Under the pieces are notes generated by a model. The model did no database searches, was not told the origin of the DNA, and saw nothing but the letters and a program-made list of their open reading frames with translations. 64,000 nt of DNA, taken from contig JBITNC010000001.1 of the NCBI GenBank assembly GCA_050084985.1, forward strand, positions 189,224,001 to 189,288,000, given 5' to 3'. The translations under genes and the position numbers were made by a program. Shown here piece by piece: positions 32,540-45,269 of this stretch. The first letter of the stretch is position 1. Each line of letters begins with the position of its first letter. The stretch is from Nageia nagi (taxonomy: Eukaryota > Pinophyta).

Positions 32540-32655
32540 TTTTAAAAGGTTGTTTCGAAGATTTGAATTGATTTTCAAAAGGTTGTTTCAAATATAGATT
32601 TGAACTCGATTGTTGAGTTTGGATCCTAACATCTTAGCCACTAAACCAATATTTC
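32540..32655 (-). mobile_element. SINE or tRNA-derived fragment
   Basis: On the minus strand an A box TGGTTTAGTGG (32638-32648) and a B box GAGTTCAAATC (32597-32607) lie 41 bp apart, close to tRNA spacing. The sequence between does not fold as an evident tRNA and no CCA or clear terminus is seen. A tRNA-derived SINE head is the likeliest reading. Just left of it AAAAGGTTGTTTC repeats twice. Confidence 0.45.
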
Positions 32656-33500
32656 ATTCATCAACATGTTTTCCAAATTTTAATTTAACTTTTACTTGAC
32701 ATATGCGCAAAACTATTAAAACATATTAACTTTGCAAATATGTTTTAAGTGTTTGAAAATCGGATGTATCGAAGAAAAAAATTTGAATTGTTTGAAGTTA
32801 TCATAATTTATCAAGTTGTAGGGGATGTCATGTTGTAGGGGGCGATGAGTCTCCTAGTTAGATAACTCCTTAAAAAATTGCTTGTGAAATTACTTCCACG
32901 TACAATCCTTCATTTTGTACCCTAATATACATCTTTTATTTTAGATTTTAAATGTTGGTAGATTTGTTTTGCTTGCTTTTAATATATGTTTTTTCCTTGT
33001 ATTTAATTTACATTTTTTTAATATATATGTGTTTGGTACATTTTGGTTTGTATGAATCTTTATGATTATATCAATTTAAATTATATCATGTTTTGATTTC
33101 TACTTGGAGTTCTCTTGAGTTCTTACAACTTGTTTTAATATACATTAAGTATGACCTTTGATACCTTAAAGCTTTATGAACCCATACTTAATGCTATCAA
33201 ATATATGGGGTTTTTGAGCTCACGTAAAGCTATCAAATATAATATACGGTTTGAAAACATGATAGAGGTTCTAATGTTTTGTAAAATTTTCAATAGTTTG
33301 TGTTGTGATATTATTTTGCACATGTTCAATAATCATTTTTTTTTATTTTCCTTTATTTAGTTGTATTTATTTTGCTATAATTTTTTTTTTATAACTAGAA
33401 ATAACTATAATATAGTGAATAAAATAATAACATAAGAAAAGTTTGTATATGTATATATTAGAATAGAGCAGTGTTTGTATTTTTGCAGTTGTATTTTAGA
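32656..33500. other. AT-rich intergenic sequence
   Basis: No coding or element motif. A plus-strand frame at 33151-33360 has no recognisable content. Confidence 0.35.
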
Positions 33501-34980
33501 GGTATAAGTGTGACGTTGGTGTGTGTGTACAATAGAAATCTTTTTTGGGACTTAATTAGAGCTTAAACATAAGAGAAAGTGGAAAATTCAAGCAATATCG
33601 AGTGTTGACGTTAGAAAGAAGATTTACCAAAGAACTCAGGAAGTAAAAGGCCTTTAAAAGCTCTAAGTCTAGGAGTATTTGAGAGGTGACATCAACATTC
33701 AATGAATAGAAAATCGATGAATACGAATGGACTGTCGTCGAGACATAATAAGGAGTTAACATCAAGGCATCTAAAGGTGTTCAGTTTAGGGCAATAAAAA
33801 TGGTGATATTAGCTAAGGCAAAAGATGATGCTAGTAAATAAAAATAATAAGGATCATAGGGATCTCTCCCTGATGACATTAACATCTGCAATATGGAGGC
33901 TCAGTTAGTGAAGTTACAAAAGAAGAGCACCAAGTAAAGAATGGAGTGACTTCACCCAAACCATGAAAGTGAAGTTTGAACAAATTATGGGGATCACAAG
34001 GGGATGACATCAACAACATCAAGTCCGAAACCTAGTAAGGATTCAAAGTCTAAGTCTAAAGGTGGAAAAGGCATGCATGAGCTTGGATAACTAGTAAACT
34101 AAAGTGATAATGTCAACAAGGTTTAGACTATAACTAGTTTTGAACTCATTTTGGGTAGAAGAGGATGATGATGTCAACAACTCAGAGTTTAACACTCAGA
34201 AGGATGATGAAGCTAGAGTTAAACTCAAATCTAATATGCAAAGATTCAAATGCCAAGTAATCTCACCCAACGATATCCCCAAAACCATCATGAATGCAGG
34301 TGATATAGTTACAATGATAATAATTATTTGAAAAGGCAGTGGAAGGAAGTAAACAACAAGAGAACATAGTTGGATCAACAAAACCATCCATGATACATGA
34401 GGGAACACTTCAGTGTTCCAAATTCTTTCTATAAGCTTTAGTTCTAGTTTTATTTAAAGGCTAGCAATAATGTAATGGCCAAAAGTTGTTAGCAGTAGGT
34501 AGATCTTAAGATTAGTCAAGTCATTTTAATGTGATTTTGCCTATAAGTACCAGGCAAATCGATGTAATAAGGGTTGAATATTTAAGTGTTTGCCCTCAAT
34601 AATATTACTAAGGATATTTTTTAAATACAAGTATGACATGTTTGACCTTTCGTCGACCATTTATCTATGTATGTGCTTAAATTATTATGTATTCTTTTAT
34701 GTATGCTTTGTGGCTTCATGGATGAATGTTGAGTTTGTGTCTATTAGTTTTATATTTGGCTAGCATTGTTAGTTAAGGTGATACAATTTGTGGTTGTTAA
34801 TTTGCATGTCCTTCTAGTTGTTCCACTTAAGGAAGCCTATGTTAGTCAAGGATGTTCATTTTAATTATTTTCTTGCACTTTTATCTTATATCTCTTTCCT
34901 GCACCCTACACTTTCATATAGTAGCGTAGTTGATCTCCCCGTGAGGAGACTCTAACCCAACAATAAGGTATCAACCTTCA
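33501..34980 (+). repeat. candidate LTR / leader of gypsy-C
   Basis: Long non-coding sequence ahead of the gypsy-C gag relic, purine-rich on the plus strand, with repeated GATGACATCAACA words at 33690, 33870, 34005 and 34170. It ends GACTCTAACCCAACAATA followed by AGGTATCAACC near 34966-34976, vaguely like a degenerate iMet primer site. No partner LTR in the window, so limits are unproven. Confidence 0.3.
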
Positions 34981-35049
34981 TACCAAAGGTAGAAATATGA
35001 AAATTAGTTCATCCTTAGTGAATCGATTGATTATGATTCATGGGTGCAT

Positions 35050-36300
35050 GAATATTACATAATCTCGGATCAAAAATTACTTTTTTAGCATGCCCGATGG
35101 GATAACATTCTGCCCATCTATGAAGATATAAGATCTATAAGGATATTAATTACGATTCTACAAGAAATGGGGTTACTTATGTTCATTGCTACTATTTCAA
35201 ATATAATCAACTTTGGGAAATAACTCATTATTGAGATAAAAATTTGTCAAAAATTTGAATTGATTTCATGTTGACAAGATCTTAAGAAAAGCAAGTAAAG
35301 ATCTTCTTGAATTTTACACACTTGATCCAAAAGGGAAGAAGGCTATTATAAGGACTAATTATTTTACTGACATCTTGGTTCAAGCAAAACTTCTTGCTCA
35401 AACCTTACTTACATTGTTCAACATGGTAGCAACTATGGTTGCTTAAGAAGCAACTCATATATACCCGAAATGGAATATGGTGGGTCCATTAAATCTAATA
35501 AATTCAATAGTTATTCCATCCAATGCTTTAAAGTCTCTCTTAGATTATGATGGTACTAAGAAGTTAACTTATGATCATTGTCTAAATGTGATTTCCATTG
35601 AAAAAATACACAATGTTACACAAGGGAATACTAGACTGGTATAAATGTTTGTTGGATAGCTATATGTAACTATTTGACAACAGGTGGCTAAAACTTTCAT
35701 AAAGGATTTGGATAAAATAGGAGACTGTTATTATTTATTCACTCATTTCACCATAATTAGGAGATATGAGTAAGAATATATTATCAATTTTTGTATTCAT
35801 TTTGGTAAGACATGGAACAAAATCTTGACTCAAGTGAAGCCTCTGACATCAATAGCATACATGTACTTTTGAGAGCTTTTTTTCTTGATATAGCTTTGAA
35901 GATTGAATTATCCAAGGAGGCAACTTTTCCATAACTGTACCAAGCTATAAGAGTGGTTGAAATGCAACTCATCAATGTTGGGAAACTTCCAAGTAGGATA
36001 ACTTCTCCTTTTAGCCCATATGTTACATTCCCTAAGGAGAACCAAACATTATCAATTTCTTTTCCTCCTCTTATATAAATACTAAGAGTGCCCCCTCCAT
36101 TTTTGAAAAACTCTTGAGCAGTAAAACCATCTTATCACCTTCCTCAATTGATATGTCCAAGCTCACAATTAATCCCTTTCAACACCTAATGTACCTCTTA
36201 CCCTACAAAAACCTCTCGCAAGCACACAAACACAAGGAAAAAGTTCCATGTAGGTAGAGATCAATGAGCTCAAAGCTATGCTCTGAAATATGGCTAACCA
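35050..36300 (+). pseudogene. Ty3/gypsy gag relic (gypsy-C)
   Basis: Plus-strand text in shifting frames: LAQTLLTLFNMVATMVA, YPKWNMVGPLNLINSIVIP, LLDYDGTKKLTYDHCLNVI (the capsid-like motif of gypsy Gag), and IHFGKTWNKILTQVK. Later a polar coiled-coil-like part (VEINELKAMLWNMANQV) fits the Gag to nucleocapsid linker. Many stops and frameshifts; the gene is dead. Confidence 0.65.
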
Positions 36301-36519
36301 AGTTACTACCATGGGGGAAAATAATCAAAGGTATGATAATGGGAAATAAAGAAGATATTCCTATGCAACTAAAGAATTAAAATGGACTCCCTCTAGAGAT
36401 TCCCTATTTGATGCATTGTAAATTCCTAGGAAGATCAGTCTGCTAAAAGCCATCGTATTATCCTTAAAAAAAGGAGTGGATTTATCTAATTGCAAACTAT
36501 AAGTTATTTCTAATTTATC

Positions 36520-36700
36520 AGGAATGGGAAAAAAATACCTCCACCCTTCTATATAACTTTACAAATTGAAGGTCATGTGGTACATAATTATTCGATTGAT
36601 TTTGGAGGATTAACCACTTTCATACCCAAAAATATTGCAAATGTGATAAGTCTAGATGATCCAAAATTTGGATCCCTTTGATGTTCAATAATCTCCATTT
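36520..36700 (+). pseudogene. gypsy-C aspartic protease fragment
   Basis: Text LQIEGHVVHNYSIDFGGLTT then IPKNIANVISL resembles retroelement protease (IDSGAS...MP), with the DSG replaced by DFG. It ends near 36700; the rest of gypsy-C was displaced by the next element. Confidence 0.5.
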
Positions 36701-37908
36701 CAGTGTGTTCATTGTGATTACCTTATCTTCAGCTTTTCGATGCTTCTTTCGAATTGTGAATCCGAGTCCGTATGTGGAAGATATGATATTAATTTCATTT
36801 GTGTATTTTGAGAAAAATTAAAAGGATTAAATATATATATATATATATATATATTCAAATGTTTTGGCAGCCATTATAGAGGGGACCTACCGAACCACGT
36901 AGGAGGAGGTGAGGCGTGACAAGGCCTATGTGGAGACTGCTAGCCTTAGCCGTCCACCTACCACCAAGCTGCCCATGAGACTGCCAGCCAAGCCGCCCAA
37001 ATTTGGAGCCTACACCACCAGTCAATAGGAGGTTGACTTCCTCTAAGCACATGCCATGTGTCTTCACCACAATGCACCCGCCCAATTTTAGTATTTTTTG
37101 ATGTATTTTTGGTGTTTTCAAAGGTTTATGGTGACTTTAACTCACCTAAGGTCCTATTATTAGGCTGATTTAATTTTGTAAGCCTGAAACAATCTAGTGA
37201 GTGTATTATTTTGATTTTAGAGCTCATTTTAGGAAAATTTCTACAACCATTTGAGCCCAAATTTGACATGAAGATCAAGGAGGATAATGGGTATCTAAAA
37301 ATAGGTTTTGTATTAAATTTCCTAGTTGTAAGACTATCCAATTTTATCCCCCAAAATTGTATAAAAAGGGGAGCAAATTGGAGGGAGAGAAGAGGAGGAT
37401 TTCAGGAAAGTTGTTTTCAATTCTTGTTGTGATTTTCAGAGCTATGAGTGTGTTGTGAATGTGAGAGGAGGTTTTGAAGGACCATGGAGGCCTTGTAAAG
37501 TGATTCTACCCATTGATAGTAGAGAGCTTTTGAGCTGTACGTAGCCCACACCGGGTGAACCAGGATAATTTTGCTTGTCTCTTTCTATGGTGAATGATTT
37601 TCTCTTCTCTATGTTTACAAATTTGTTCCTAATTTTCCTTTATAAGCACTTAATTATTTTAAGTGTGAATTGATCCTAAGAAAAGGTTAAATTGAAATTT
37701 TAATCTTATAGTTTATGGATCAAGTTTGGTATCAGAGTAGTTGAAATCATTGGGATAACCTATATTTTTGAGATTGTTGTTAGTGTTTAGAAAGTGTTCT
37801 TGCATGTATACCAGGTCACAAAGCAAGAAAGGAGAAGGAGAATTTATGGAGGAGGATCCAGAAATTGGTTCTAGAGTTTGGCTAAAGAAGTAAAGAGAGC
37901 TTGGAGCC
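36701..37908 (+). repeat. gypsy-D 5' LTR and leader (left limit unknown)
   Basis: An (AT)n run lies at 36830-36854. From there to about 37722 is presumed LTR: non-coding, ending ATGGATCA just before the primer site. The leader follows to the gag start at 37909. No second copy exists in the window, so the LTR start cannot be fixed. Minus-strand frames of 60-90 codons here carry no motif. Confidence 0.45.
37727..37737 (+). other. gypsy-D primer binding site (tRNA-iMet type)
   Basis: TGGTATCAGAG matches the plant initiator-Met site for 11 bases. Confidence 0.75.
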
Positions 37909-39330
37909 ATGGCCAATGAAGGAGGGTCTAATGTGGAAAAGCAAATTGTTGATCTCTCCATAATGTTCCAGAAGATGTCTCTACAATTCCAACACTTTCA
38001 AGAACAACAATACAAGTAAAATGAAGGTGAAACTAGTGAATGTAATAAAATTGACAATGATGATACACATAGTATTTTTAAAAGTTCTCCTTTGAAATTG
38101 GAAGTTAAATTTGATTTGCCTACTTTTATTGGAGAAGTGAATGCTGAGAAGTTAGACCATTGGATTAAACAAATTGAGGTATATTGTAGAATTCAGAGAA
38201 TTGTAAGAGATGAGGATAAAATCCAATTAGCAACTCTTAAAATGAGTGGTAATGCACTTGTTTGGTGGGAAAGTTATTTGCAAAGTAAGAATGAATCAAT
38301 TCAAGCTTGTATTGCTTCTTGGACCCATTTTGTACAATTACTTAGAGATTAGTTTTATCCTTTAGGTTATCGACAAAAGGCAATCATGGAATGGCAAACT
38401 TTCCATCAAGAAAAAGGGCAAAGTGTGCAAGAGTACACTACGGAATTTTGAAGAAGAGCTGCAATGCTAGGTATTCCTCTTGGTTCCCAAGATACTCTTC
38501 TTAAGTATATTGGTGGTTTGCATAATTATTTAAGGCATACAATATTGATGTTTGATCCAAATGATTTGGATAAAGTTTATGTACAAGCCACTCACTTAGA
38601 AGAAAGGGGAAAATTCATTAAGGATGGGAAAAAGAAAAATGCTTCCAATAACAATAGTAATAATGATTCTAAAAAGAACAAAGGAAAGGGGAAAAAGAAA
38701 ACTACGTCTACTACACAAAAAGAGAAGTCTAAAGATGTATGTACACATTGTCAAAAAGAAGGTTATTTAGAGGCTAAATGTTGGAAATTGCATCCTAAAT
38801 TATGCCCTAAACCTAAAGGTCAAAAGAAGCAAACAAATACTATTACTAGGGAAATTGAGGATGGTTCAGATGTATATGAGAAAATGGCATGTATGGTTTT
38901 GCATAATACACCTAGTGAAGATGAGGAAAAGAAGAAAATTGAACTTTTTCACATCAAGGTGCAAGCTAAGAAGACTAGGATTGATACATTGTTTGATTCT
39001 GGATCTCAAGCTAACTTAATTATAGAAAAGTATGTCAAATCACTTGTACTCACTACTCAACCTCATCCAAACCCATATCCATTTGGATAGGTTAATAAAA
39101 ATTCCAAGTTAAAGTTAACACAACAATGCAAGTTGCAATTTGGGATTAATAGGGAGTACATTGATGAAGTTTTACTTGATGTTGTTCATTTGGATATTTG
39201 TGGGATTGTGCTTGGTAGTCCTTATCTATGGGAAAGAGATGCTTTATTTTATAGAAATATAGACTCATTAAAGATGGAGTTGAATACATGGTTAGTGCTC
39301 ATCAAAACAAGAAAAAGGATATTTCTTTGA
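37909..39330 (+). pseudogene. gypsy-D gag and protease, one frame with stops
   Basis: From ATG 37909 the same frame carries Gag and protease. Gag: LPTFIGEVNAEKLDHWIKQI, QLATLKMSGNALVWWESYL, FYPLGYRQKAIMEW, VQEYTTEF, then a Lys/Asn-rich linker and the zinc knuckle CTHCQKEGYLEAKC, in which the expected His is Tyr. Protease: DTLFDSGSQANLI near residue 360, with the active-site DSG intact, and CGIVLGSPYLWERD, the usual downstream block. In-frame stops at about 38017, 38350-38352, 38449-38451 and 39088-39090. Gag packages RNA; protease cuts the polyprotein. The sequence type resembles plant chromovirus-like gypsy elements, though the integrase that would decide is absent. Confidence 0.85.
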
Positions 39331-39592
39331 TTACTGCAGGACAAGCAAAGAGACTAATCAATACAGGACAAATGTTTGTACTTACAATGGTGAAATCTCA
39401 AGATGAAGTGGAAATCATAAAGGCACTTGAGGATTGTGAACCATAATACAAAGAAGAAGTAAAAGAGGTAATTTCTGAATTTAAAGATTTATTTCAAGTA
39501 CCTAAAGAACTTCCACCAAAAAGAGATATACAACATGAGATTCAATTACATCCTGATGTTGCACTTCCTAATATTGGCTTATATAGAAATTT
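39295..39592 (+). pseudogene. gypsy-D pol start, cut by copia-2
   Basis: After a frameshift the text reads KKKDISLITAGQAKRLINTG, then EEVKEVISEFKDLFQVPKEL and KRDIQHEIQLHPD, the N-terminal lead-in to gypsy RT. It stops exactly where the copia-2 LTR begins (TGTTAG at 39593). The remainder of pol is not found right of copia-2. Confidence 0.8.
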
Positions 39593-40096
39593 TGTTAGAA
39601 TTTGTAATGAAATATTGTGAATATCTAAACTCCTTGTAAGTTCAATTAATCACTTAAAGGATATGTAGATACCTTAAGGGATTAATTGAATTCTTTATTA
39701 TGTGTGGACTTTGACCTAACCATGGGGTTAGTTGGTAGGTTAAAGTTACGTCACACATTTATTGTAACCCTAACCTAACCCTTGGGTTAAAGGGAGGTTA
39801 GGGAGGTGCTCTCAAGCTATAAATAGAGGGCCTCTCCTCTTGTAAATATATCTAAGTTTTGGAGTAAGATTACTCTATTAGGTTGTGTAGGAGAGAGCAA
39901 GAGGATAGTTGTAAGAGAGGCATAGATTGAGAATAGAGAACTAGTTGTGGATGTACTCCCAAGGAGGGAGGAACCACATTATATTGGTGTCATATTGTGT
40001 GAATGTGTTAGTAGCTTGTAGATGTTGCATGTTGAATGTGATTGAGCTTTCTATAGTCTTGGACCTTTGGGAATTAGATCTAGGATAATTCCATCA
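39593..40096 (+). repeat. copia-2 5' LTR
   Basis: 504 bp, TGTTAGAATTTGTAATG to CCATCA. Contains TATA box TATAAATAG at 39818-39826. Shares GGAGGGAGGAACCAC and other blocks with the copia-1 LTRs. Confidence 0.85.
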
Positions 40097-40098
40097 AG

Positions 40099-40110
40099 TG
40101 GTATCAGAGC
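40099..40110 (+). other. copia-2 primer binding site
   Basis: TGGTATCAGAGC, a perfect plant copia iMet site, two bases after the LTR. Confidence 0.9.
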
Positions 40111-40880
40111 TTGGTGTGGAAGCTCTTCTTCTACATTTTTGGAGGTTCTTCATCCTTCTCAAATTTGGAGATCTTAATCCTAATCTTCTTGGTGAGGTAA
40201 ATTCAAGAGAAGGTATAACCTCCTTCATATAATCTCCTTCATTTTTTTAATTTTTGGCTTATGCACTAATGATACTAACATTATTTGCTATGTGTTGAGC
40301 TCATTTTTTTTGGGCAATACATGGCTAACAAAATTGTAATATGATGTTCCTTGCTTGTTGTTATTGCTTATACTAACCTTTTTTTACTTGTAATTTTTTA
40401 CAAATTGCTTAAATTGCTACATTTAAAAAAAAAGGGGTTAGTATACAACATTTGAGAAATATTACAATTTTTTTTCTACTCAAAAGAATAAAAGGAGGAC
40501 TTTACTTTATTTACAAGTTTTTTTTTTGAAATACTTACATAAGTATTTTTTTATATAAGGAGGATTTTTTTAAATTATCAATTTGTATATAAAAAAGGGA
40601 TATGCACAAATTAGATACATTGAAAGGGTCTGGAACTGTTTGACAAAATGACTCACCGAAATCACTCTCACTCAACTCTGTCGACACGGTGAGGTGAAGC
40701 ATGCAATGCACATTTTGCTTACTGCAAAAATAGATACACACTGTTCTCTACGCTCACGACGGTCAGCCTTATCCAAAAATATATTCAGTGTTGGCATTGC
40801 ACTACTCATCTGTGCGATTGCAATTTCTACTTACAGCCCATTTTTTCAAGACTCTCTGCATATCAAAAACAAGTCATGGG
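40111..40880 (+). other. copia-2 leader, first part
   Basis: Non-coding, with T-runs as in the copia-1 leader up to about 40590. From there base composition changes to GC-richer, marking the start of foreign sequence leading into the PPR fragment. Confidence 0.5.
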
Positions 40881-41925
40881 CAACACCTTGCCATGTTGTT
40901 TTTCTCGTCAAATGCCGATGCCACTTCTCATCCTGCGGATGGTTCACAACTTCTACAGTTCTGCATTGCCCATAATGCCCTTCCAGAGGGCAAGCTCCTT
41001 CATTCAATCATCAAGATACAATGCACAAAAATGGGCTCCTCTCATGCGTTGCTCCACAGACTCCTTCCAAATCGGTGGCCTCCTCCGCAGCCTGCTCTTC
41101 CTCTTCTCCTACTGGCGAATCACCTCTCCTCCTCCCTCGCATGCAAATAGTGGAAGCATAGGGAAGCACATGAATTGCTTGATAAGATGCACGATGCAGA
41201 CATCGTTGCATGGACTGAAATGATCATAGGATCCGCACGTTTGGTGTATGCCTGTGAAGTTTTCGACTGTATGACTGAACGAGACATCTTCTCGTGGAAG
41301 TAGTCCTATAGGCTACCAAAGACATGGCTTTCCTCGACAGGTAATGACACTATTTCGCAAAGTAATAGCAATAGATTTGTGTAGCCATGAGGAGTAGAAG
41401 CACCTACTGAACCAAATCAATGGTTTCGCCAAATACAACAAACACCAGCAGTAGTCCAACCAGATCATTTCACCTTTTCCATCATCGCAAAACTGGGAAA
41501 TCTGGAACAGGGTTTATACATACATGAAAGACTCTTTAAAAATTAGATTTCTGTCACATGTTGTAGTTGTGAATGCCATGGTAGACATGTATGCAAAACT
41601 TAAAGCATAGGGAAGTCACGTGAAGATCACACGATGGCCTTCTCCCTCACGTGCACCGACTCCCTCCTCCCTCGCCAGCAACCTCACCTCCCTCTCCCTA
41701 CTCCTCCCTAGCACGCAACAGCCTCCTCCCAACCTGCACTCTCTCCACGTGAGTTGTTTGACTGCGTGGTTCAGACACAGTTTCATGGAATGCAATGATC
41801 GTAGGATATGCACAAAATGGATTTCCTGAAAAGGCCAGAGAGACTTTTTAAGCATATGCAATTGTCACACGTAAAGCCAAACTTTGTAACCTTTGCTGCC
41901 ATTCTTCCAGCTGACTGCGATGCCC
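40881..41925 (+). pseudogene. captured pentatricopeptide-repeat (PPR) gene fragment
   Basis: Plus-strand text in three frames matches PLS-type PPR proteins, which bind organelle RNA. Pieces in order: LLQFCIAHNALPEGKLLHSI (about 40937-41000); HELLDKMHDADIVAWTEMII then EVFDCMTERDIFSW (41166-41301); QPDHFTFSIIAKLGNLEQGL and YIHERLFKN (41458-41545); HVVVVNAMVDMYAKL (41558-41605); DTVSWNAMIVGYAQNGFPEK (41776-41835) and HVKPNFVTFAAILPA (41868-41912). Between them two pyrimidine-rich insertions (about 41050-41140, 41635-41750, both with CTCCTCCCTCGC-like words) replace repeat segments. Stops and frameshifts make it a pseudogene. It sits between copia-2 primer site and gag, where copia-1 has no such sequence. 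Confidence 0.8.
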
Positions 41926-43135
41926 CTCCACGTCCTTCCTCATAGCCTCCTTCTTCGCATCTCACCCACGCATAGCAGTCTCCTTGCCATGATTTTTTTT
42001 TCTCAACACAGCATTAGGTGGTGGGTTGGAGTTGGCTCTTTGTTGTGATCTGCATGTCTGTGGAGAGGCAGCAACCTTTGTAATGCCAGAGATAGGACTT
42101 GCTGTTATTCCTGGCACTGCGAGTCAACCCACACATGCATGCCATCATGCACCTTAACTGGCTAGCCTCTTGCCAGCCACGATGCACAAGCCTCTCTCCC
42201 TCATCATCTCAGTACTCCTCATACTCGCTTAAAAAAAAATGACTACAAAAGGAACAAAACTTGATAAACCATCTACTCTTCTAAGCATGGTCACCATCAC
42301 CTCCATAGGCTGTCCTATAGTACCTCCATAAAGGTCTTCCTCCTTCCCACGGTCAAGGTTGATGGCTGCCAACTCTTGGCAAAGTCTTCCTTGTCACTTA
42401 AATGCACTTAATTCTTCTTGACAACTTGCAAAATAATGCTCTCCCAAAAGGCAACGTATACTCCTTCTTGGTAAGGGAAGGGTTGCCATCACTACTTTAC
42501 CTATATGCATTTATTTTTTTGACTTAAAGTATTTTAGAGTGCTTGAAGTAAAAGAAGCATTAAAGTGCATTAAAAATAGGGGTATGAGTCTTATATTACA
42601 ACTTGCACACATATACTTCTTAGGCATTTAATTGTTTTTTACTTACTTGCTTATAAATCAAAATTGCTCCCATTAAATGCACTTAGGAGTACTTAGAATA
42701 TTTCTAATATTGTACTCAAAATTGCATGTTTAAAATTACTAAAAGTGCACATGCAATTTTTTAATGCTAACCTCTTAGCCTTTCTTTGTAAGCATAGTAA
42801 TTTAGCCTAAGCATGCTATTTTTTAAGTAAATAAGGGAAAATTTTTACTTAAAATGCATACTCATAAGACAAGTCTTAGCATACAATTTTTTGTTAGGGA
42901 TAAAACTTTAAGTGAAAAGGGGGGAATTGGTTAATTTTTACTTAAAGTTTATCTAGATGCTAGACTTGTGATGGATAAATCTTATCTAGATATTGCATGC
43001 TAGACTTGTGATGCATGTCTCTTTACCTTGAAAACATGATGCATGTCTCTTATAAATCTTATCTAGATATTGCATGCTAGACTTATGATGCAAGTATTTT
43101 TATCTTGTTTGAAGAATAAAACATGCTTAGGACTT
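41926..43135 (+). other. copia-2 leader, middle part
   Basis: 41926-42500 is GC-richer, non-coding and unidentified; it may belong to the captured segment. 42500-43135 is AT-rich leader sequence with repeated ATCTAGATATTGCATGCTAG and TTGTGATGCATGTCTCTT words, comparable to the CATGCATG-rich part of the copia-1 leader. Confidence 0.45.
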
Positions 43136-43822
43136 AAATTTTAAGTTAAATAATGCATGATGCATGATTACTTAAATTTTTTTTTTCATGGAACAATGCA
43201 TGTTATGAATTAAATACTAAGTAGGACTTAGTTCTTTTGTTTAATTCATTAAGTACTTGAATATATTGAACAAAATATACAAAATGTAAAAGTCCTTTAG
43301 GGGTTAGTACAAAACCCATTGGACTTTTTTAGGTTTTTCAAAGCTCATGTGGATGATGCAATTTGTTTACTTTATATTTTTGCACAATTTGCTTATACTT
43401 GCAAAAATGCAAATATTGAAAAGTAACCCCTAAAATGAACACATCCGCACGTATTCTTCCACAACATGACTTGTTTGGGGAGCCACAAGGTGAGGACAGG
43501 GTAGACTGGAGCCCTTTTAGTTCGAAGAACCGAGTGGTGGTAAGTCCGTCTTAATTGCCCCTAAGACCTCTGTTGGATTGGACATAACTCTATTAGGTGG
43601 ACAGACATGTGTGTAGTGATACCACATGTCCGCACGTCCATTCAGGGATTATCCTGATAACCTAGGAGGAAAACTGAAAACCTTAATCAAGATAATTAAA
43701 ATGGCCGATCCAAGATACGTTGGATCCTTGGAAAATAGTAGGTACTTCTCCTTGTGAGAGTATATCACTGACCAAGGTGAACTGGTTGAGGACTGGTAGT
43801 ACTTGGGCTCCACCTTGCGGGC
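43136..43822 (+). repeat. copia leader block, first copy of 687-bp direct repeat
   Basis: Matches 45828-46514 with no net length change and about ten substitutions by eye. It includes the segment conserved in copia-1 (3890-4290). Confidence 0.92.
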
Positions 43823-43991
43823 ATCCAAGTGAAGGCCTAATTCTACACAAGAAAACAACCCCAACATTATTCATCTATGGATCGTGGTTATAAGTTTGCA
43901 CATGTGGGACATGTTTACTTATGTTTGATTTGTATAGATGGAAACTTGTAAAATTTGCATTCTTATTGCATATTTATTTTTTGTACAGACA

Positions 43992-45269
43992 ATGGTTGAG
44001 ACCTTCATACCCAAGCACATACTCGACGGTTCCAACTACGGCATATGGGAACCTCGTATGAGAGCTGAGTTATAGGTAAGGAAGTTGTGGCAGACAGTAA
44101 ATGAAGATCTAGTTGCTCCTACAGATGAGAAGGCCCTTGAAATTTACAACTCAAAGAATGAGTTAGCAACCTCAATGATCTGTCGTGCAGTTTTAGATGA
44201 CATCCTTCTCATGATTTCTTCCTCGACATCAGCAAAAGAAGCTTGGGATAGACTAAAGAAAATTTACCTTGGGTCCAAATTTTCAAGAAGGTTCACCATT
44301 CTACAAAAGTTGTTGCAGTATCATCAAGGAGAAGATGAAAGTGCCTCAGTCTACTTGAACAAAATCATTGACCTCAGGACACAACTGGTTGGTTGTGGGT
44401 GCAATTGGATCAATGATGAGTTCATGGTCTTCATTATTCTTCAAAGCCTCTCTACAAAGTTCAGTAACTTTGTCATAGTTATGGACACTAGGCTCGATGA
44501 TGAAGAAGATGTTATCTCCCTTGACAATCTTTCTAGACTACTTCTGAAACATGAGGAAACTTTGAACAAGAAAATATTGAACATATCTCCAAAGGATAAT
44601 AGCATTGCTCTAGGAGCAACCAAAACTCTTTTCAAGAAAATGTTCAAACATTATAAATTCAAAGACAACAAATCCTCATCTACCATCAGGAAGCACAACA
44701 ACTTCAAGCAAAGGAATGACAAAGCTGGATTAAGCAAACCAACATCGCAGGAAAAGTTTGATGGGAATTGTAACTTTTGTGGCATCTTTGGGCACAAAGA
44801 GTATGATTATCGCAAAAAGAAATTTGCTCAAAAAGGAAAGGGAAATGAAAATGTGAGAAATTTCAATAATAAAAAGAAGAACAAGCATGCTACTTCTATT
44901 GCCTACTACTCAATGACTCAAACTATTTCAAATGATTGGATTATTGATTCAGGATGCACTAATCACATGTGTTATGAAAAGGATAAGTTTGAAAATTTTC
45001 ATAAGTACAACAAGGATACAATTGTGATAGGTGATAATACAATCCTTGATGTTCACGGAATAGGGAGTGTGAAGATTCATGGAAAGACTCTTGATAATGT
45101 CTTTTATGTGCCTAAACTAAGGATGAATCTCATCTCCGTGATTCAGATTACAAGGATAGGATGCTCATTTGAGTTTACCTCACACTCTTGGTGTGTTAAG
45201 AAAGGACTTGCCACTTTGATGAAAGGATCAGTAAAGAATGACCTTTATATTGTGGATCAAGTACCTTAA
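43992..45269 (+). pseudogene. copia-2 gag and protease
   Basis: ATG at 43992 begins MVETFIPKHILDGSNYGIWE, the usual copia Gag start; TAG at 44073-44075 breaks it, then 394 codons stay open. Gag motifs: LWQTVNEDL, SAKEAWDRLKKIYLG, LQKLLQYHQGEDESASVYLN, FIILQSLSTKFSNFV. Zinc knuckle CNFCGIFGHKEYDY, in which the last Cys is Tyr. Protease near 44937: WIIDSGCTNHMC, with active-site DSG intact, and VHGIGSVKIHG, FYVPKLRMNLISV. The frame ends at 45267-45269, where a shift leads into the integrase frame. Gag builds the particle; protease processes the polyprotein. Confidence 0.9.

Noticed and set aside
32597-32648. A functional tRNA gene
   Set aside because: A and B boxes are present but no acceptor stem, anticodon loop or terminator could be paired by eye; read as SINE or tRNA-derived fragment.
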